NCBI RefSeq assembly: GCF_000337695.1
Contig: NZ_AOIA01000031.1
Location: 52,181-116,180 of the forward strand
DNA length: 64,000 nucleotides
Source of the DNA: Natronococcus jeotgali DSM 18795
Lineage (GTDB): Archaea > Halobacteriota > Halobacteria > Halobacteriales > Natrialbaceae
Direction of reading: 5' to 3'
A program made the position numbers and the translations under genes. The notes beneath the pieces were generated by a model. It saw nothing but the letters and a program-made list of their open reading frames with translations, made no database searches and was not told where the DNA came from. The first letter of the stretch is position 1. Every line of letters starts with the position of its first letter. Shown here in pieces: positions 24,783 through 34,356 of this stretch.

Positions 24783-26471
24783 CTATCGGGCGAAAGTGGA
24801 ATTACGTCCGATCCACTCTAGATGCTGGTCGGCGTGGCCGTCCCAGCTCTCGACCCAACCCAGAAAGTCATTAAGACGAAGCTTGTGCCTCGCGGGCAGG
24901 TCGTGGACGTGTTCGAGTTCCGGCAACAGTCGTTGATCAAAGTTGTAACGGGTAAAGAGCTGCTTCCGATCCGGCCAGGGCGATTCGAAGGAGTCGAAAA
25001 ACGGAGTCTTGCGCCGGACGAACCGCTCCATCTCGTTGAACAGCGTTACGTTGTGCGGTCGGTCCGGCGGTCGGTGTCGGAGCATTTCCGGGTCGATTTG
25101 CTTACACGCCTCGAGGAACGTATCGGTGGACCGCTTCGACGGAGGCGCACGAAGGTGCCAGTCGAGCAGTTCCGTGTCGGTCGCCAGAAACGACGCGAAG
25201 AAGTTGTCGGCGAGGTGGGTGTGGAACGGCATCGACGGCTGGTTGGCGATTCCACAGCAGTTGATCGCGTTCTGAATCGAATCGGACCGGTCGAGTACGG
25301 CTTCGAACTCGTCTCTGACGGCCTGTCTGACGAACGATTCGGGATCGACGTCGAAGGCCGTTCGTTCTGCGAGATCCTGGCTCGCCGACCGAGTGTAGCC
25401 GAACCGTGAGAGAAGGACGTCGATCGGATCAGGATCCGGGTCGAGCCGTTCGAACGGGACTCGCTTGCCGAACACCTCGAGGTCGACGTGTGCGGTGAAG
25501 TGACCGCGGAAGAAGGTGTCGCACAGAAGACCGTGGTAGATCGTGTCGACGTCGATTTCGTCGGTGTACCCGGCGTGGTGGATGTGAAGCGACTCCTTGA
25601 CCCCCTGAGAGTACCGAACCTTCGACTCGTCGGCGTAGAGATACCGCTCGTCGGGACCGAACGCCGTGTGATCGGCGCCGTACTGGGCCGCGAGTCGCTT
25701 CGCACCGACGACCTCCTGAGCTGTCGAGTTGCCGACCGTATAACAGTGCTCGATCGCGGGAAGCTGAGAGAGCAAGGTCCGAGAGTCGTACCCCGCGGAG
25801 AGCAGTAGTCCCTTCCGCCCGGGGAGAACCGATCGGCGATCGATCGCCCGTTCGAGCCGATCCGCGAGCGTACCCGCGTAGTCGAATTCGCTGCTATTGT
25901 AGACGAACCGCTCGAGTTCCGTCACCGACGACGCCCGAAGTTGGCTATCGATCGGGAGCCTGGAAAGCTGTTCGATACTCGTTTTCTCGCCGAGCGTAAC
26001 GCCCAGATGAAGGAACTCGAGAATGCCGTCCCGGCGAAACGAGGGGGCGGAAATCGTCTCCGCGACCGTCGCGGAGTCGGTTCCGAACACGCGAACCCCC
26101 GGTTCGTCGGTGTAGAAACACTCGCGGGAACGGACCATGTCGGTCGCGGCGAAAGCCTCGTCTCCGGTATCGAGGACCACGAGGTAGGATCCGTTGAGCT
26201 CGGCCAGCGCCTCGGTACCGTTGCGCTCGTAGGCGTCAAGGAACCAACGAGCGGCGTTCGTCTCTCGACCGGGAACGTACACTTCCCCCCAGATGACACA
26301 GCAGCCGGTATCCCCTTCGTAGCTTGCGCTCCAGCCGGGCGTGCCGAGACCGAAGTCTCTGATCCCGACGGTTATGGACGGTCCGACGACGACGTCGTCG
26401 AACTCGTCCATCGACCGAAACCGGGTAAACGCTTCTGTACCGCCAAAGACGCCGAAGAGTTCCGTATTCAT
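24783..26471 (-). CDS. Asparagine-synthetase-like protein lacking the glutaminase cysteine
   Basis: A 562-residue protein built like AsnB: an N-terminal Ntn-type glutaminase-like domain (about 1-190) and a C-terminal ATP-pyrophosphatase domain. The PP-loop reads LLLSAGYDSRTLL (about residue 225), with SAGYDS where AsnB has SGGxDS. The N-terminus is MNTELFGVFGG, so the Cys2 nucleophile that liberates ammonia from glutamine is absent. The protein may use free ammonia or catalyse another adenylation-dependent ligation. Position among glycan genes and a nearby uronic-acid dehydrogenase suggest amidation of sugar acids (inference). The frame is open 40 codons upstream, but that extension is basic and unlike the family. 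Confidence 0.78.
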   Translation of the reverse strand: MNTELFGVFGGTEAFTRFRSMDEFDDVVVGPSITVGIRDFGLGTPGWSASYEGDTGCCVIWGEVYVPGRETNAARWFLDAYERNGTEALAELNGSYLVVLDTGDEAFAATDMVRSRECFYTDEPGVRVFGTDSATVAETISAPSFRRDGILEFLHLGVTLGEKTSIEQLSRLPIDSQLRASSVTELERFVYNSSEFDYAGTLADRLERAIDRRSVLPGRKGLLLSAGYDSRTLLSQLPAIEHCYTVGNSTAQEVVGAKRLAAQYGADHTAFGPDERYLYADESKVRYSQGVKESLHIHHAGYTDEIDVDTIYHGLLCDTFFRGHFTAHVDLEVFGKRVPFERLDPDPDPIDVLLSRFGYTRSASQDLAERTAFDVDPESFVRQAVRDEFEAVLDRSDSIQNAINCCGIANQPSMPFHTHLADNFFASFLATDTELLDWHLRAPPSKRSTDTFLEACKQIDPEMLRHRPPDRPHNVTLFNEMERFVRRKTPFFDSFESPWPDRKQLFTRYNFDQRLLPELEHVHDLPARHKLRLNDFLGWVESWDGHADQHLEWIGRNSTFAR

Positions 26472-26799
26472 CTCGAGACCATCTCGCTGCGGTTCGCGGC
26501 GTGGGACTCCGATCGAGGGGCTACTCGCGAGTTGACTCGACCGAACGTCACGCACGCGTCGGACTACAATACACTTGAGACGAGGCACCATTAACTATAG
26601 TTCCACTAAGAGAGCGACAAAGTGAATCGTATCTGTGAGACCAATAAACACACCTACAAGAACCGGTATTGCCTGGATAGAGGCCCTCTATCAACAATAT
26701 TCCCCGTCACTAACACCCATATAAACGACCCGACCTGAAGGTTCTACCCCCCTATCGGCTCCATAATAATACCGCTGCTGTCGCTAGCCGAAGCCACCA
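26472..26799. other. AT-rich divergent promoter region
   Basis: Between the asparagine-synthetase-like gene (minus) and the deacetylase (plus). TATA-like elements: CTATAG at 26596-26601 for the minus gene (leader over 90 nt), CATATAAA at 26719-26726, and ATAATAAT at 26763-26770, which is 30 nt before the ATG at 26800. No gene is seen. Confidence 0.5.
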
Positions 26800-28149
26800 A
26801 TGACGAAACGACGGAACACCCGCCGACGATTCCTCGCAGCCTCTAGCGCGACGGCCCTCGCGGCCGCGGCCGGGTGCACGGACGTTCTCTCCGATAACGG
26901 AGACGGTAACGGCGGCAACGAGAGCGGTGGCGACGGCGGCAACAGCAGCAACGAGAGCAGCGGAAACGGCGACTCCGAGGAGTACGACTCGCCGGAACTT
27001 GCCGTTGAAACCGAGTACAACAGCCGCGAGGAGTTCAGACAGCCCGGCGACCAGCTCGACGATTTCGAGAGCGCCGACGACTGGGAACTCCTTCAGGGGC
27101 AGGCCGAGGTCGACGAGGACGTCACCTTCGAGGGCGACCAGAGCCTTCGGCTCATGGCCGAAAACGAGGGCAACGCAGCCGTCGCGACCGATCTGGGCGA
27201 GGCGACCGATATGGAAGACCTCGACGTGTCTCTGGCGGTCAGGACGACGACACCCGCCGATATCGCCCTCGAGATCCAGCTGCGGGACATCTACGGCGGA
27301 CACGCGAGCTACTCGCTTCGGGAGGTAACGCACGGCACTGACAACGTCGGCTGGTTCCGGATCTGTCCCGGGTTCTTCAGCGAGAGTACGACTCCCGTCG
27401 AGCAGAACTCGATCGAGGAGATCCGTATCATCGTGCACAACACCGGCGCCGAAGCCGAGGTGTGGGTCGACGACTTGCGCACCCACGAGAAACCCGATCA
27501 GGGATACGTCGTTCTCAGTTGGGACGACGGGTACCAGGACTTCTACGACCCGGCTGCTTCGCTCCACGACGAGTACGACATCACCGCGGTCATGTCCGTC
27601 GTCCGCCAGTGGGTACGGGGACAGCGCGAGGGGATCATGACGATCGACCAGCTCCAGGAACGTCAGGAAGCCGGCGATCAGATCGTCGCCCACGGGACCC
27701 ACACGCGGCTTACGGAACTCAGCGACTCGGAACTCGAGGATACGCTAAACACGGACAAGAACTGGGCCGTCAACAGCGAACTCAAGGGCGGAAACTACAT
27801 CGTCTTTCCGCACAACGACTTCGACGCCCGAGTCCTCGATGTCGCCACGAACTACTACTACGCGGGCGGGTTCAACCAGTCGGGTAGTCCGAACCTGACC
27901 GGCGTCCACGGGTTCGATCCGATGGTACTCCCTCGAACGATCGGCTACGATCTCGACACCGCGAAGACCTGCGTCGATATCGCGGCCGAACACCGTCAGT
28001 GTACGATCCTGAACTTCCACCAGTTCCAACTGGACAACACGATGGGCGTGGACGACTACGAGGAACTGCTGCAGTACATCGCCGACACCGACGGCGTCGA
28101 GACCATCGACTTCGACGACCTCTGGACGATGCGCCGAAACGGTCACTGA
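26800..28149 (+). CDS. Tat lipoprotein with polysaccharide deacetylase (NodB) domain
   Basis: A 449-residue exported protein. The N-terminus RRNTRRRFLAASSATALAAAAGC is a Tat signal with a lipobox-type Cys, so the protein is probably lipid-anchored outside the membrane. A Gly/Asn/Ser/Asp linker with sequons follows, then a beta-sandwich, carbohydrate-binding-like region (about 80-225), then the NodB-type deacetylase. Motif 1 is VVLSWDDGYQDFYD with paired Asp and motif 2 is IVAHGTHT with the two His. It would remove acetyl groups from N-acetylated sugars of the surface glycan. Confidence 0.83.
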   Translation: MTKRRNTRRRFLAASSATALAAAAGCTDVLSDNGDGNGGNESGGDGGNSSNESSGNGDSEEYDSPELAVETEYNSREEFRQPGDQLDDFESADDWELLQGQAEVDEDVTFEGDQSLRLMAENEGNAAVATDLGEATDMEDLDVSLAVRTTTPADIALEIQLRDIYGGHASYSLREVTHGTDNVGWFRICPGFFSESTTPVEQNSIEEIRIIVHNTGAEAEVWVDDLRTHEKPDQGYVVLSWDDGYQDFYDPAASLHDEYDITAVMSVVRQWVRGQREGIMTIDQLQERQEAGDQIVAHGTHTRLTELSDSELEDTLNTDKNWAVNSELKGGNYIVFPHNDFDARVLDVATNYYYAGGFNQSGSPNLTGVHGFDPMVLPRTIGYDLDTAKTCVDIAAEHRQCTILNFHQFQLDNTMGVDDYEELLQYIADTDGVETIDFDDLWTMRRNGH

Positions 28150-28378
28150 TCGCCTTCCGGATCGACCTTCGTCCGTCGAGGCCGCCGTTTCGTCGCTCGG
28201 CATCTCTTCGTTTTGAGTATCGGCGAAGGGGCGATCCGATTGCGCCCTCGAGGCGCGTCGCTTGTTGAACGGGTGTCCCCGACCGTTGGTTTGCTAGTCC
28301 ACGCACAGAACGTGGCGGCCTTCTGAATTATCGTCGGTACAGCTATCGAAGAGTAGGGTGCGTTTCGGTTCGCCGCGC

Positions 28379-29353
28379 CTAGGGACGGCGCCAGAGCCAG
28401 CTTCCGACCAGGGCGAAGAGGAGGCCGACGCAGGCGACGAGAAACGGCGTCGGCCGCCGGCGAACGCCGGAGACGGCGGACCAGGCGACGCCGGGCACGT
28501 GACGAATCTCGGGTCTGGCACGGGCGAGGTGCCACCACCCTCGAAGCAGTCGTCCCTCGCTGAAGTAACTCTTCGCCAGGACGAGTTCGTGACTCGAGCG
28601 GATCGCGTACCCCTCGGATTCGAAGCGATCGACGTCCTCGGCGTACAGGGAGAGGTACTGTTCGTCGGCTCGTCTGATCGTATCCGCCGGCGGCGTCCCC
28701 GTCTCCTCGCGGACGACCAGCGGTTCGTCGACGTACGCGAGCTTCCCGACCTCGAGGATTCGCAGCACGAATTCCGGATCTTGGAAGCGATCGAGCGTTT
28801 CGTCGAACCCCCCGACTTCCCGCGCGACGTCGGTCCGGACGATCAGCGTGGATCCGGCGCCGGTGTGAACGTTGTCGGCGAGGATTTCGCCGACGAGTTC
28901 CGTCCCGCCTTCCATCCGCGGTCGGTCGTCCGCACGGGAGAGGACGCTGGCCGCCAGCCCGCGAAGTCGATCGATCGGACCGGTGAGCTCGAACGCGAAG
29001 CCGCAGTAGGCCGCGACCCACTCCTCGGATCGCTTCTCGAGGACGTCGAGCTGGGCCTCGAGTTTCTCCGGTCGCCACTCGTCGTCGGAGTCGAGGAAGG
29101 CGACGTACTTTCCGCGTGCATGTTCGATCCCCGTGTTTCGGGCGACGTTCGCCCCCTGATTCGTCTCGTGGTAGATCGGACGCACCCGATCGTCGTCGTA
29201 GGATTCGAGGACCGATCGCGTGTCGTCCGTCGATCCGTCGTCGACCACGACCACCTCGAGCTCGTCGTAGGTTTGGGCGAGGACGCTGTCGATCGCTCTC
29301 GAAACCGTCTCCTCCCGGTTGTACGTCGGAACGATGACGCTAACCAGTGCCAT
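28379..29353 (-). CDS. Family 2 glycosyltransferase
   Basis: A 324-residue GT2 enzyme. It has SVIVPTYNREETVSRAIDSVL at the start, the VVVVDDGSTDDT nucleotide-binding motif (about 35-46), and the metal-binding FLDSDDEW (about 88-95). Further on, GGFDETLDRFQDPEFVLRI is a typical acceptor-side motif. A hydrophobic segment at the extreme C-terminus (LVACVGLLFALVGSWLW) anchors it in the membrane. A TATA-like GATAATAAAG 26-35 nt upstream indicates a leaderless transcript from the ATG at 29353. The sugar is unknown. Confidence 0.9.
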   Translation of the reverse strand: MALVSVIVPTYNREETVSRAIDSVLAQTYDELEVVVVDDGSTDDTRSVLESYDDDRVRPIYHETNQGANVARNTGIEHARGKYVAFLDSDDEWRPEKLEAQLDVLEKRSEEWVAAYCGFAFELTGPIDRLRGLAASVLSRADDRPRMEGGTELVGEILADNVHTGAGSTLIVRTDVAREVGGFDETLDRFQDPEFVLRILEVGKLAYVDEPLVVREETGTPPADTIRRADEQYLSLYAEDVDRFESEGYAIRSSHELVLAKSYFSEGRLLRGWWHLARARPEIRHVPGVAWSAVSGVRRRPTPFLVACVGLLFALVGSWLWRRP

Positions 29354-29471
29354 TTCGTTCGATACTGGTCCCCCGGCGCTTTATTATCGACGGACTAAGT
29401 CGCGTTGTTACCTCGGCGAGAGGCGGGCGCGACGATCGGGTCCCGGCGAGCGGTCGGCGAGATCGGTCAGA

Positions 29472-31112
29472 CTAGCCGAAGACCGGAACGCCGGTGTCCG
29501 GACCGAACGTCGCCAGGAGTAACCCCGATACCAGCAGCGTGATACCGGCCAGAAAGAGCATGCTCTGAAACCATCCGACGACCGTTAGATCGCCGTTGAC
29601 CCCCTCGAGACGCCGACGGATCGGCTCGGCCCGAGGGCCGAGCGGCTCCGGAAGCCCGGCGAGTGCGTCGAACGGCTCGGCCGGCGCTATCGTTCCGGTC
29701 AGCACGGCGAAGACGAGATAGACGAACAACCCGAACGGCGGCACGAGAAGCAACGACAGCCAGGGGTTGACGACGACGGTCGCGAGGGCGAAGATCGGTA
29801 CCGCGGCCAGCGCGGTCGCCGCGACGGCACGTCCCAGTCGCGCACCCGCGAGCGGGTCGACTCCGATCCGTCGCGCGGCGAGGACGTGGAAGACGAACAT
29901 CGACCCGTACCCTATCGTCGTCGCGAGCGCAGCGCCGTGCATGCCGTACCCCGGGATCAACAGGGCGTTGAGCACGACGTTGAGCCCCGCCGCGCAGGCG
30001 GTCGCCCCGATCGGGTATCGGAGCGACCCCTCGTCCGTCGCGATCTCGAGGACGGGACGCGCCAGGGCGAACCCGAGCGCGCCGGGAATCAGGAGCAACA
30101 GCGGTTCGATCGCCGGCGTCGCGTCCGGGCCGAAGTACAGCGGAACGACGGCGTCGGCGAGCGCGGCGAGGGTGACGGCCGCGACCGCGGTCAGCAGGAG
30201 GGTGTTGCGGGTGGTCTTCGCCGCCAGGGCCGTGATCTCGTCGAACCGGTTTCTGGACCACAGCTCCGAGGTGGAGCGGCCGTGCACCGTCCAGATGACG
30301 ATCGGGACGAACCAGAGGGCCTCCGCCAGGAGCAGCGCCGCCCGGTAGTTCCCGACCGCCGCGCTCTCCCGGAACCGCTGGAGCATGATGACGTCGACGT
30401 GATAGAGCGAGGCGAGCAGGAACAGCAGGACGAGGTTCCTCGAGTTGAACGTCAGCAGCTCCCGTCGGGGGAACCTCCGGGGCGGGATCCGAAACACGCT
30501 CGAGAGCGACACGCGCCGGTGAACCAATCCGAGCCCGACGACGGCGCAGACGAGACTCGCAACCGCGTATCCAACCAGCGCCCCGGAGACACCGAATCCG
30601 AGGGCGACGAGCGGGATCGCGACGACGACGAAAGCGAACTTGTCGAGGACGTCGAGCCGTTCGGCGTAGCGCTCGAGGTCGAGTCCGGCGAGCGCCTCGC
30701 GCGAGTAGGTCTGGAGCTGGACGACGATGCCGAGCAGCGCCAGTCCGTAGACGTAGCCCGTGTACTCTGCTCCGAACAGCGCCGCGACGTAGCCGCTCCG
30801 CGAGGCGAGGATCGTAACGACCGCGGCCGCAAGCGCGAACAACACCGCCAGCCGAAGGTAGTAGCCGACAACGTACGACTTCCAGTCGGCCATCGATCGA
30901 CTCTTCGCGAGGAACTCGCGGACGCCGCCGGTGAGTCCGGACTGCACGAGGAGCATGTAGAGTGCGAACAGGGACAGCAGAAACGAGTAGTCGCCGAACC
31001 CGGCCGGGCCGAGCAGTCGGAAGAGGAGCGGCGCCGAGACGATTCCCGCGAGCAAAAGTGCAACCGTAGCGCTACCGAGCGACGGACTACCGCCGGGAGG
31101 GGTCCGATTCAC
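29472..31112 (-). CDS. Polysaccharide flippase (MOP/Wzx family)
   Basis: A 546-residue protein with about 14 membrane segments. The N-terminus LLFRLLGPAGFGDYSFLLSLFALYMLLVQSGL is the typical start of Wzx/RfbX-type oligosaccharide transporters. The second half repeats the fold (HVDVIMLQRFRESAAVGNYRAALLLAEALWF). It would flip lipid-linked glycan from the cytoplasmic to the outer face. It lies upstream of the GT2 gene on the same strand, with a gap of 118 nt between them, and diverges from the deacetylase at 31380. Confidence 0.9.
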   Translation of the reverse strand: MNRTPPGGSPSLGSATVALLLAGIVSAPLLFRLLGPAGFGDYSFLLSLFALYMLLVQSGLTGGVREFLAKSRSMADWKSYVVGYYLRLAVLFALAAAVVTILASRSGYVAALFGAEYTGYVYGLALLGIVVQLQTYSREALAGLDLERYAERLDVLDKFAFVVVAIPLVALGFGVSGALVGYAVASLVCAVVGLGLVHRRVSLSSVFRIPPRRFPRRELLTFNSRNLVLLFLLASLYHVDVIMLQRFRESAAVGNYRAALLLAEALWFVPIVIWTVHGRSTSELWSRNRFDEITALAAKTTRNTLLLTAVAAVTLAALADAVVPLYFGPDATPAIEPLLLLIPGALGFALARPVLEIATDEGSLRYPIGATACAAGLNVVLNALLIPGYGMHGAALATTIGYGSMFVFHVLAARRIGVDPLAGARLGRAVAATALAAVPIFALATVVVNPWLSLLLVPPFGLFVYLVFAVLTGTIAPAEPFDALAGLPEPLGPRAEPIRRRLEGVNGDLTVVGWFQSMLFLAGITLLVSGLLLATFGPDTGVPVFG

Positions 31113-31348
31113 GCGGACCCCCGGGGCCAGCGCGGTCGGCCCGCTCCCGACGCCGAAGCTAGCGGTGTTTGCGTGGTACCCACAGTGGTCGAAGCTCTAT
31201 TCCGGGAGTCCTTATTATAACCGCATTAAGTTCCCGCAGCCGGGCGGAAGGGGTGGTCGAACGGGAGCGGGCGATCTCGACGCCCTCGAGGCCGCGAAGT
31301 TTGACGGAGAGACGGCGGCGATCGGTCGGAGCTGGCGTTAATCGGGGG

Positions 31349-31355
31349 ATAAATA
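31349..31355 (+). promoter_or_regulatory. TATA box of deacetylase lipoprotein
   Basis: ATAAATA about 28 nt upstream of the ATG at 31380 fits a leaderless transcript. Confidence 0.5.
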
Positions 31356-31379
31356 GGAGGGCCGAACTATCAGTGAGCC

Positions 31380-32474
31380 ATGATGAACGAGAAGACGACG
31401 CGCCGGGCGCTCCTCGGCGGTCTCAGCACCGGCGCCCTCGGAGCGACCGCGGGCTGTCTCGAGAGTTTGAACGGCGGTGTCGATGAAAACGGGGAGAGCG
31501 GCCCCAGCACCGACGACTCGAACCGATCCGACGGCGAAGCGGAGCCCGACGAGGAGGCGCCGAGCGAGCCCGAGTCCGAGGAGCTTCCGGATATCGACGG
31601 CGGGGCGGTCGTGTTCACGTACGACGACGGGCCGATGACGGACTACGAACAGGCGTTCCCGGTCCACCGGGAGTTCGACGCGCCGGCGAGCGCGGGCGTC
31701 GTCACGGAGTGGGTCGGGCGCGAGGATTTCGACGGCAGGGACTGGATGGACGTCGAACACCTCGAGGAGTTGGCCGAGGCCGGCTGGGAGATCAACTCCC
31801 ACACGACCGCACACACGGCGCTGGGGCAGTTCGAGCTCGTCGAGGACGTCGAGCCGGACGACGTTCGCGTCTATCCGGAGGAACGAAACCACGGCTTCCA
31901 CCACGGGTACGAGATCGAAGTCACCGACGGCGAGAACTCGGCGGTGCGAACCGTCGTCGACTCCGACCACGACGGGATCGGCGCCTACCTCGAGTTCGAC
32001 GAACCCGTCGGTGAGTCCTTCGCCGCCGGCGAGACCGTCGAGCGCTACCCGGAGGAGCTCATGCACGAGTTCCTCGGCGACTCGAAGGCCCAGCTCGAGG
32101 AGTGGGGGTTCGAGGTCGACACGCTGCTCGCGCCGTACGACATCTGCGACGAGTGGACGGTCGAGATCGCCGACGAGTACTACGACGGAATCGCGAACGC
32201 CAACCCAGGATCGATGGTCAACGACCGCGAGTCGTTCGATCCGTTCGATACCAACCGCGATTATTTCATCGAGTACGCCGATCCCCGGAACATCCAGACG
32301 CAACTCGACGAGGTCGCCACGCAGGGTGCGATCGGCATCGTCGGCGCCCACTCGTTCAAGGAGGAGGTCGACGAGGAGGGAATTCGCACGATGCTCGAGT
32401 GGATCGAGGAGCGCGATCTGACGGTCGTCACGCTCACCGACGCGTTCCGGGCCGTCGCCGCCGAGTCGTCGTAA
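31380..32474 (+). CDS. Tat lipoprotein polysaccharide deacetylase, second copy
   Basis: A 364-residue exported protein. KTTRRALLGGLSTGALGATAGC is a Tat signal with a lipobox Cys. An acidic linker (about 27-75) precedes a NodB-like domain: VVFTYDDGPMTDY (motif 1, paired Asp), INSHTTAH (motif 2, two His), later IGIVGAHSFKEEV. An insertion of about 85 residues after motif 2 (EDVEPDDVRVYPEE ... ETVERYPEELM) separates the motifs and may adapt the enzyme to its glycan. It differs clearly from the deacetylase at 26800. The first ATG of the pair ATGATG is annotated. Confidence 0.82.
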   Translation: MMNEKTTRRALLGGLSTGALGATAGCLESLNGGVDENGESGPSTDDSNRSDGEAEPDEEAPSEPESEELPDIDGGAVVFTYDDGPMTDYEQAFPVHREFDAPASAGVVTEWVGREDFDGRDWMDVEHLEELAEAGWEINSHTTAHTALGQFELVEDVEPDDVRVYPEERNHGFHHGYEIEVTDGENSAVRTVVDSDHDGIGAYLEFDEPVGESFAAGETVERYPEELMHEFLGDSKAQLEEWGFEVDTLLAPYDICDEWTVEIADEYYDGIANANPGSMVNDRESFDPFDTNRDYFIEYADPRNIQTQLDEVATQGAIGIVGAHSFKEEVDEEGIRTMLEWIEERDLTVVTLTDAFRAVAAESS

Positions 32475-32517
32475 GCGGGCTCGAGACCCGCCCGATCGAC
32501 GACGGCCGGAACGGCGC

Positions 32518-34194
32518 TCAGTTCATGTAGCCGAGATCGGCCAGTCGCTCGGTCACTTCCTCGCCGGCTTCCGTCCGGTTCGCGTCGGACTCGTCGTACG
32601 CCGGGTACGACGTCGAACCGGCCGAGTCGACGACCGGGATCACGCTCCCGTCCATCCGGTCGCTGTAGGGCACGTCGAACGACGCCAGGATCGTCGGCGC
32701 GACGTCGAACAGGTGCGCCCGCTCGAGGGGTTCGTCCTCGTCGACGCCGTCTCCGGCGGCGGCGAACACGCCGTTGAGCTTGTGGTTCCAGGGCTCGGCC
32801 GGAGCGAAGTACTCGCCCCGGAGCTGCTCGGAGATCGCGTGGTCGAACTCGGCGGGGATCGTCACGACGTCGACCGCGTCGTCGGCGTACTCGCCGTGGA
32901 AGTACTGCTCCCGGGGCGCGACGGTCTCGAAGACCGGTTCGCCCTCCGGCGTCTCGACGGTCTCGAGTTCGCGGATGAGCTCCTCGCGGAGCTGCTCGTA
33001 GTCGTCCGCCGAAACGACGCCCTCGGGGTCGCGGCCCTCGAGGTTGATTCGGACGCCGAGTTCGGTGCGGGCTCGAACGTACGCCCGCGAGTTCTCGAAG
33101 TCGACCTGCTCGTTCGCGGTTCGAGCGACCCCGTCGGGCGCGAACTTCTTGACGGTCTCGGCCAGGCCGACGCGCTCGAGGGCCGAGCCGACGTTTCGGG
33201 CGGTGATGCCGAACCGATCCGCGACGGCCGCGGCGGCGCGCTCGCCGAGGCTGGGCTCCCAGGTCTCGGACTCCTCGCCCTCGCGGAGCTTGCGCCGCAT
33301 CGGCGTCCAGGAGGGCATCCCCTTCCCCGAGGCGGTCGTCTCGACGTAGCCCCGGTCTTTGAGGAACTCGTTGACCCGGAACTCGTAACCCTCGTACTCG
33401 CCCATCCCGTGGTCGCTGGCGACGAAGACGTGGTCGGGATCGAACCGCTCGAGGATCGCGGCGATCTCGTCGTCGGTCGTCTCGTAGACCGAGCGAACTT
33501 TCTCCTCGTCGCCGAAGAACTCGTGGAAGACGGTGTCGGTCTTCTGGAACTGGACGAACCCGAAGTCGGGGTCGTACTCCTCGGCGAGGTACCGAAACGC
33601 CGCGCCGCGCATGCGGATCAGGTTTCGGTACTCCGTCATCTTCTCGGAGTCGGGTAGCGCGCTGTCGTCGCGCGAGTAGGAGGGATACACGCGGTAGTCG
33701 CCGATCGCTTCGCGAACCTCCTCGAGCAGCCCGTCCGGGTGACAGTCCGGGTTCTCCGGACCGATGAACCCGGGCAACAGGGCGCCGTCGAACGCCTCGG
33801 GCGGGTGGGTGATCGGCGCGTTGACGACGACGCTCGAGTAGCCGTGGCGGTCGAGCAGCGACCAGACCGTGTGCTCGTTGACGTCGTCGCTGCTGGTCAC
33901 GTGCCAGTCGTACCCGTCGTAGCCGACGAAGCCGAAGGCGCCGTGTTTCCCCGGGTTCGCGCCCGTGTACATCGACGGCCAGGCGCTTGGCGTCCACGGC
34001 GGGATCTGGGACTCGAGCGGCGCGCTCGCTCCCTCGGAACAGAGGCGGTGGATCGTCGGGATCTCCTCCGATTCGTCGAGGTCGTCGAAGACCGAGAGAT
34101 CCCCGGCGTCGATCCCGATTAAGAGCGTGTTCATACCGGTGGATTCGTCGTGCGGTTCCGATTGGTCGGTTCGAGACGGCGCGCTCTGTTCCAT
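32518..34194 (-). CDS. Alkaline-phosphatase-superfamily hydrolase (type I phosphodiesterase/nucleotide pyrophosphatase-like)
   Basis: A 558-residue cytoplasmic-looking enzyme without a signal. Metal-site motifs of the superfamily are visible: LLIGIDAGD (about residues 24-32), the catalytic Thr/Ser region PPWTPSAWPSMYTGANPGKHG, FVASDHGMGEYEG (Asp/His pair), and a C-terminal HLFDVAPTIL. Such enzymes hydrolyse phosphodiesters or sulfate esters. Beside glycan genes it may act on nucleotide sugars or phosphoglycans (inference). The ATG at 34194 is kept because a TATGAAC element lies about 27 nt upstream; the ATG at 34134 (MNTLLIGIDAGD) is an alternative. Confidence 0.83.
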   Translation of the reverse strand: MEQSAPSRTDQSEPHDESTGMNTLLIGIDAGDLSVFDDLDESEEIPTIHRLCSEGASAPLESQIPPWTPSAWPSMYTGANPGKHGAFGFVGYDGYDWHVTSSDDVNEHTVWSLLDRHGYSSVVVNAPITHPPEAFDGALLPGFIGPENPDCHPDGLLEEVREAIGDYRVYPSYSRDDSALPDSEKMTEYRNLIRMRGAAFRYLAEEYDPDFGFVQFQKTDTVFHEFFGDEEKVRSVYETTDDEIAAILERFDPDHVFVASDHGMGEYEGYEFRVNEFLKDRGYVETTASGKGMPSWTPMRRKLREGEESETWEPSLGERAAAAVADRFGITARNVGSALERVGLAETVKKFAPDGVARTANEQVDFENSRAYVRARTELGVRINLEGRDPEGVVSADDYEQLREELIRELETVETPEGEPVFETVAPREQYFHGEYADDAVDVVTIPAEFDHAISEQLRGEYFAPAEPWNHKLNGVFAAAGDGVDEDEPLERAHLFDVAPTILASFDVPYSDRMDGSVIPVVDSAGSTSYPAYDESDANRTEAGEEVTERLADLGYMN

Positions 34195-34356
34195 GTTCTG
34201 GTAGGGGGGTGTTCGTTCATAGCAAACCGATATCGGTTCGAACTAGTCGCGTCGGTTCGAAGCGAGGGTCGATACCACCTTATTATCTCCTAATTAACAG
34301 CGTCCGACAATCAAAAAGTATTTTCTGGTTGACTATACAAAATAATGACCAGTACG

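Noticed and set aside
26471..26591. 40-codon N-terminal extension of the asparagine-synthetase-like protein
   Set aside because: The extension is basic and Arg-rich, unlike the rest, and the domain begins at the internal Met; it also would not supply a Cys2.
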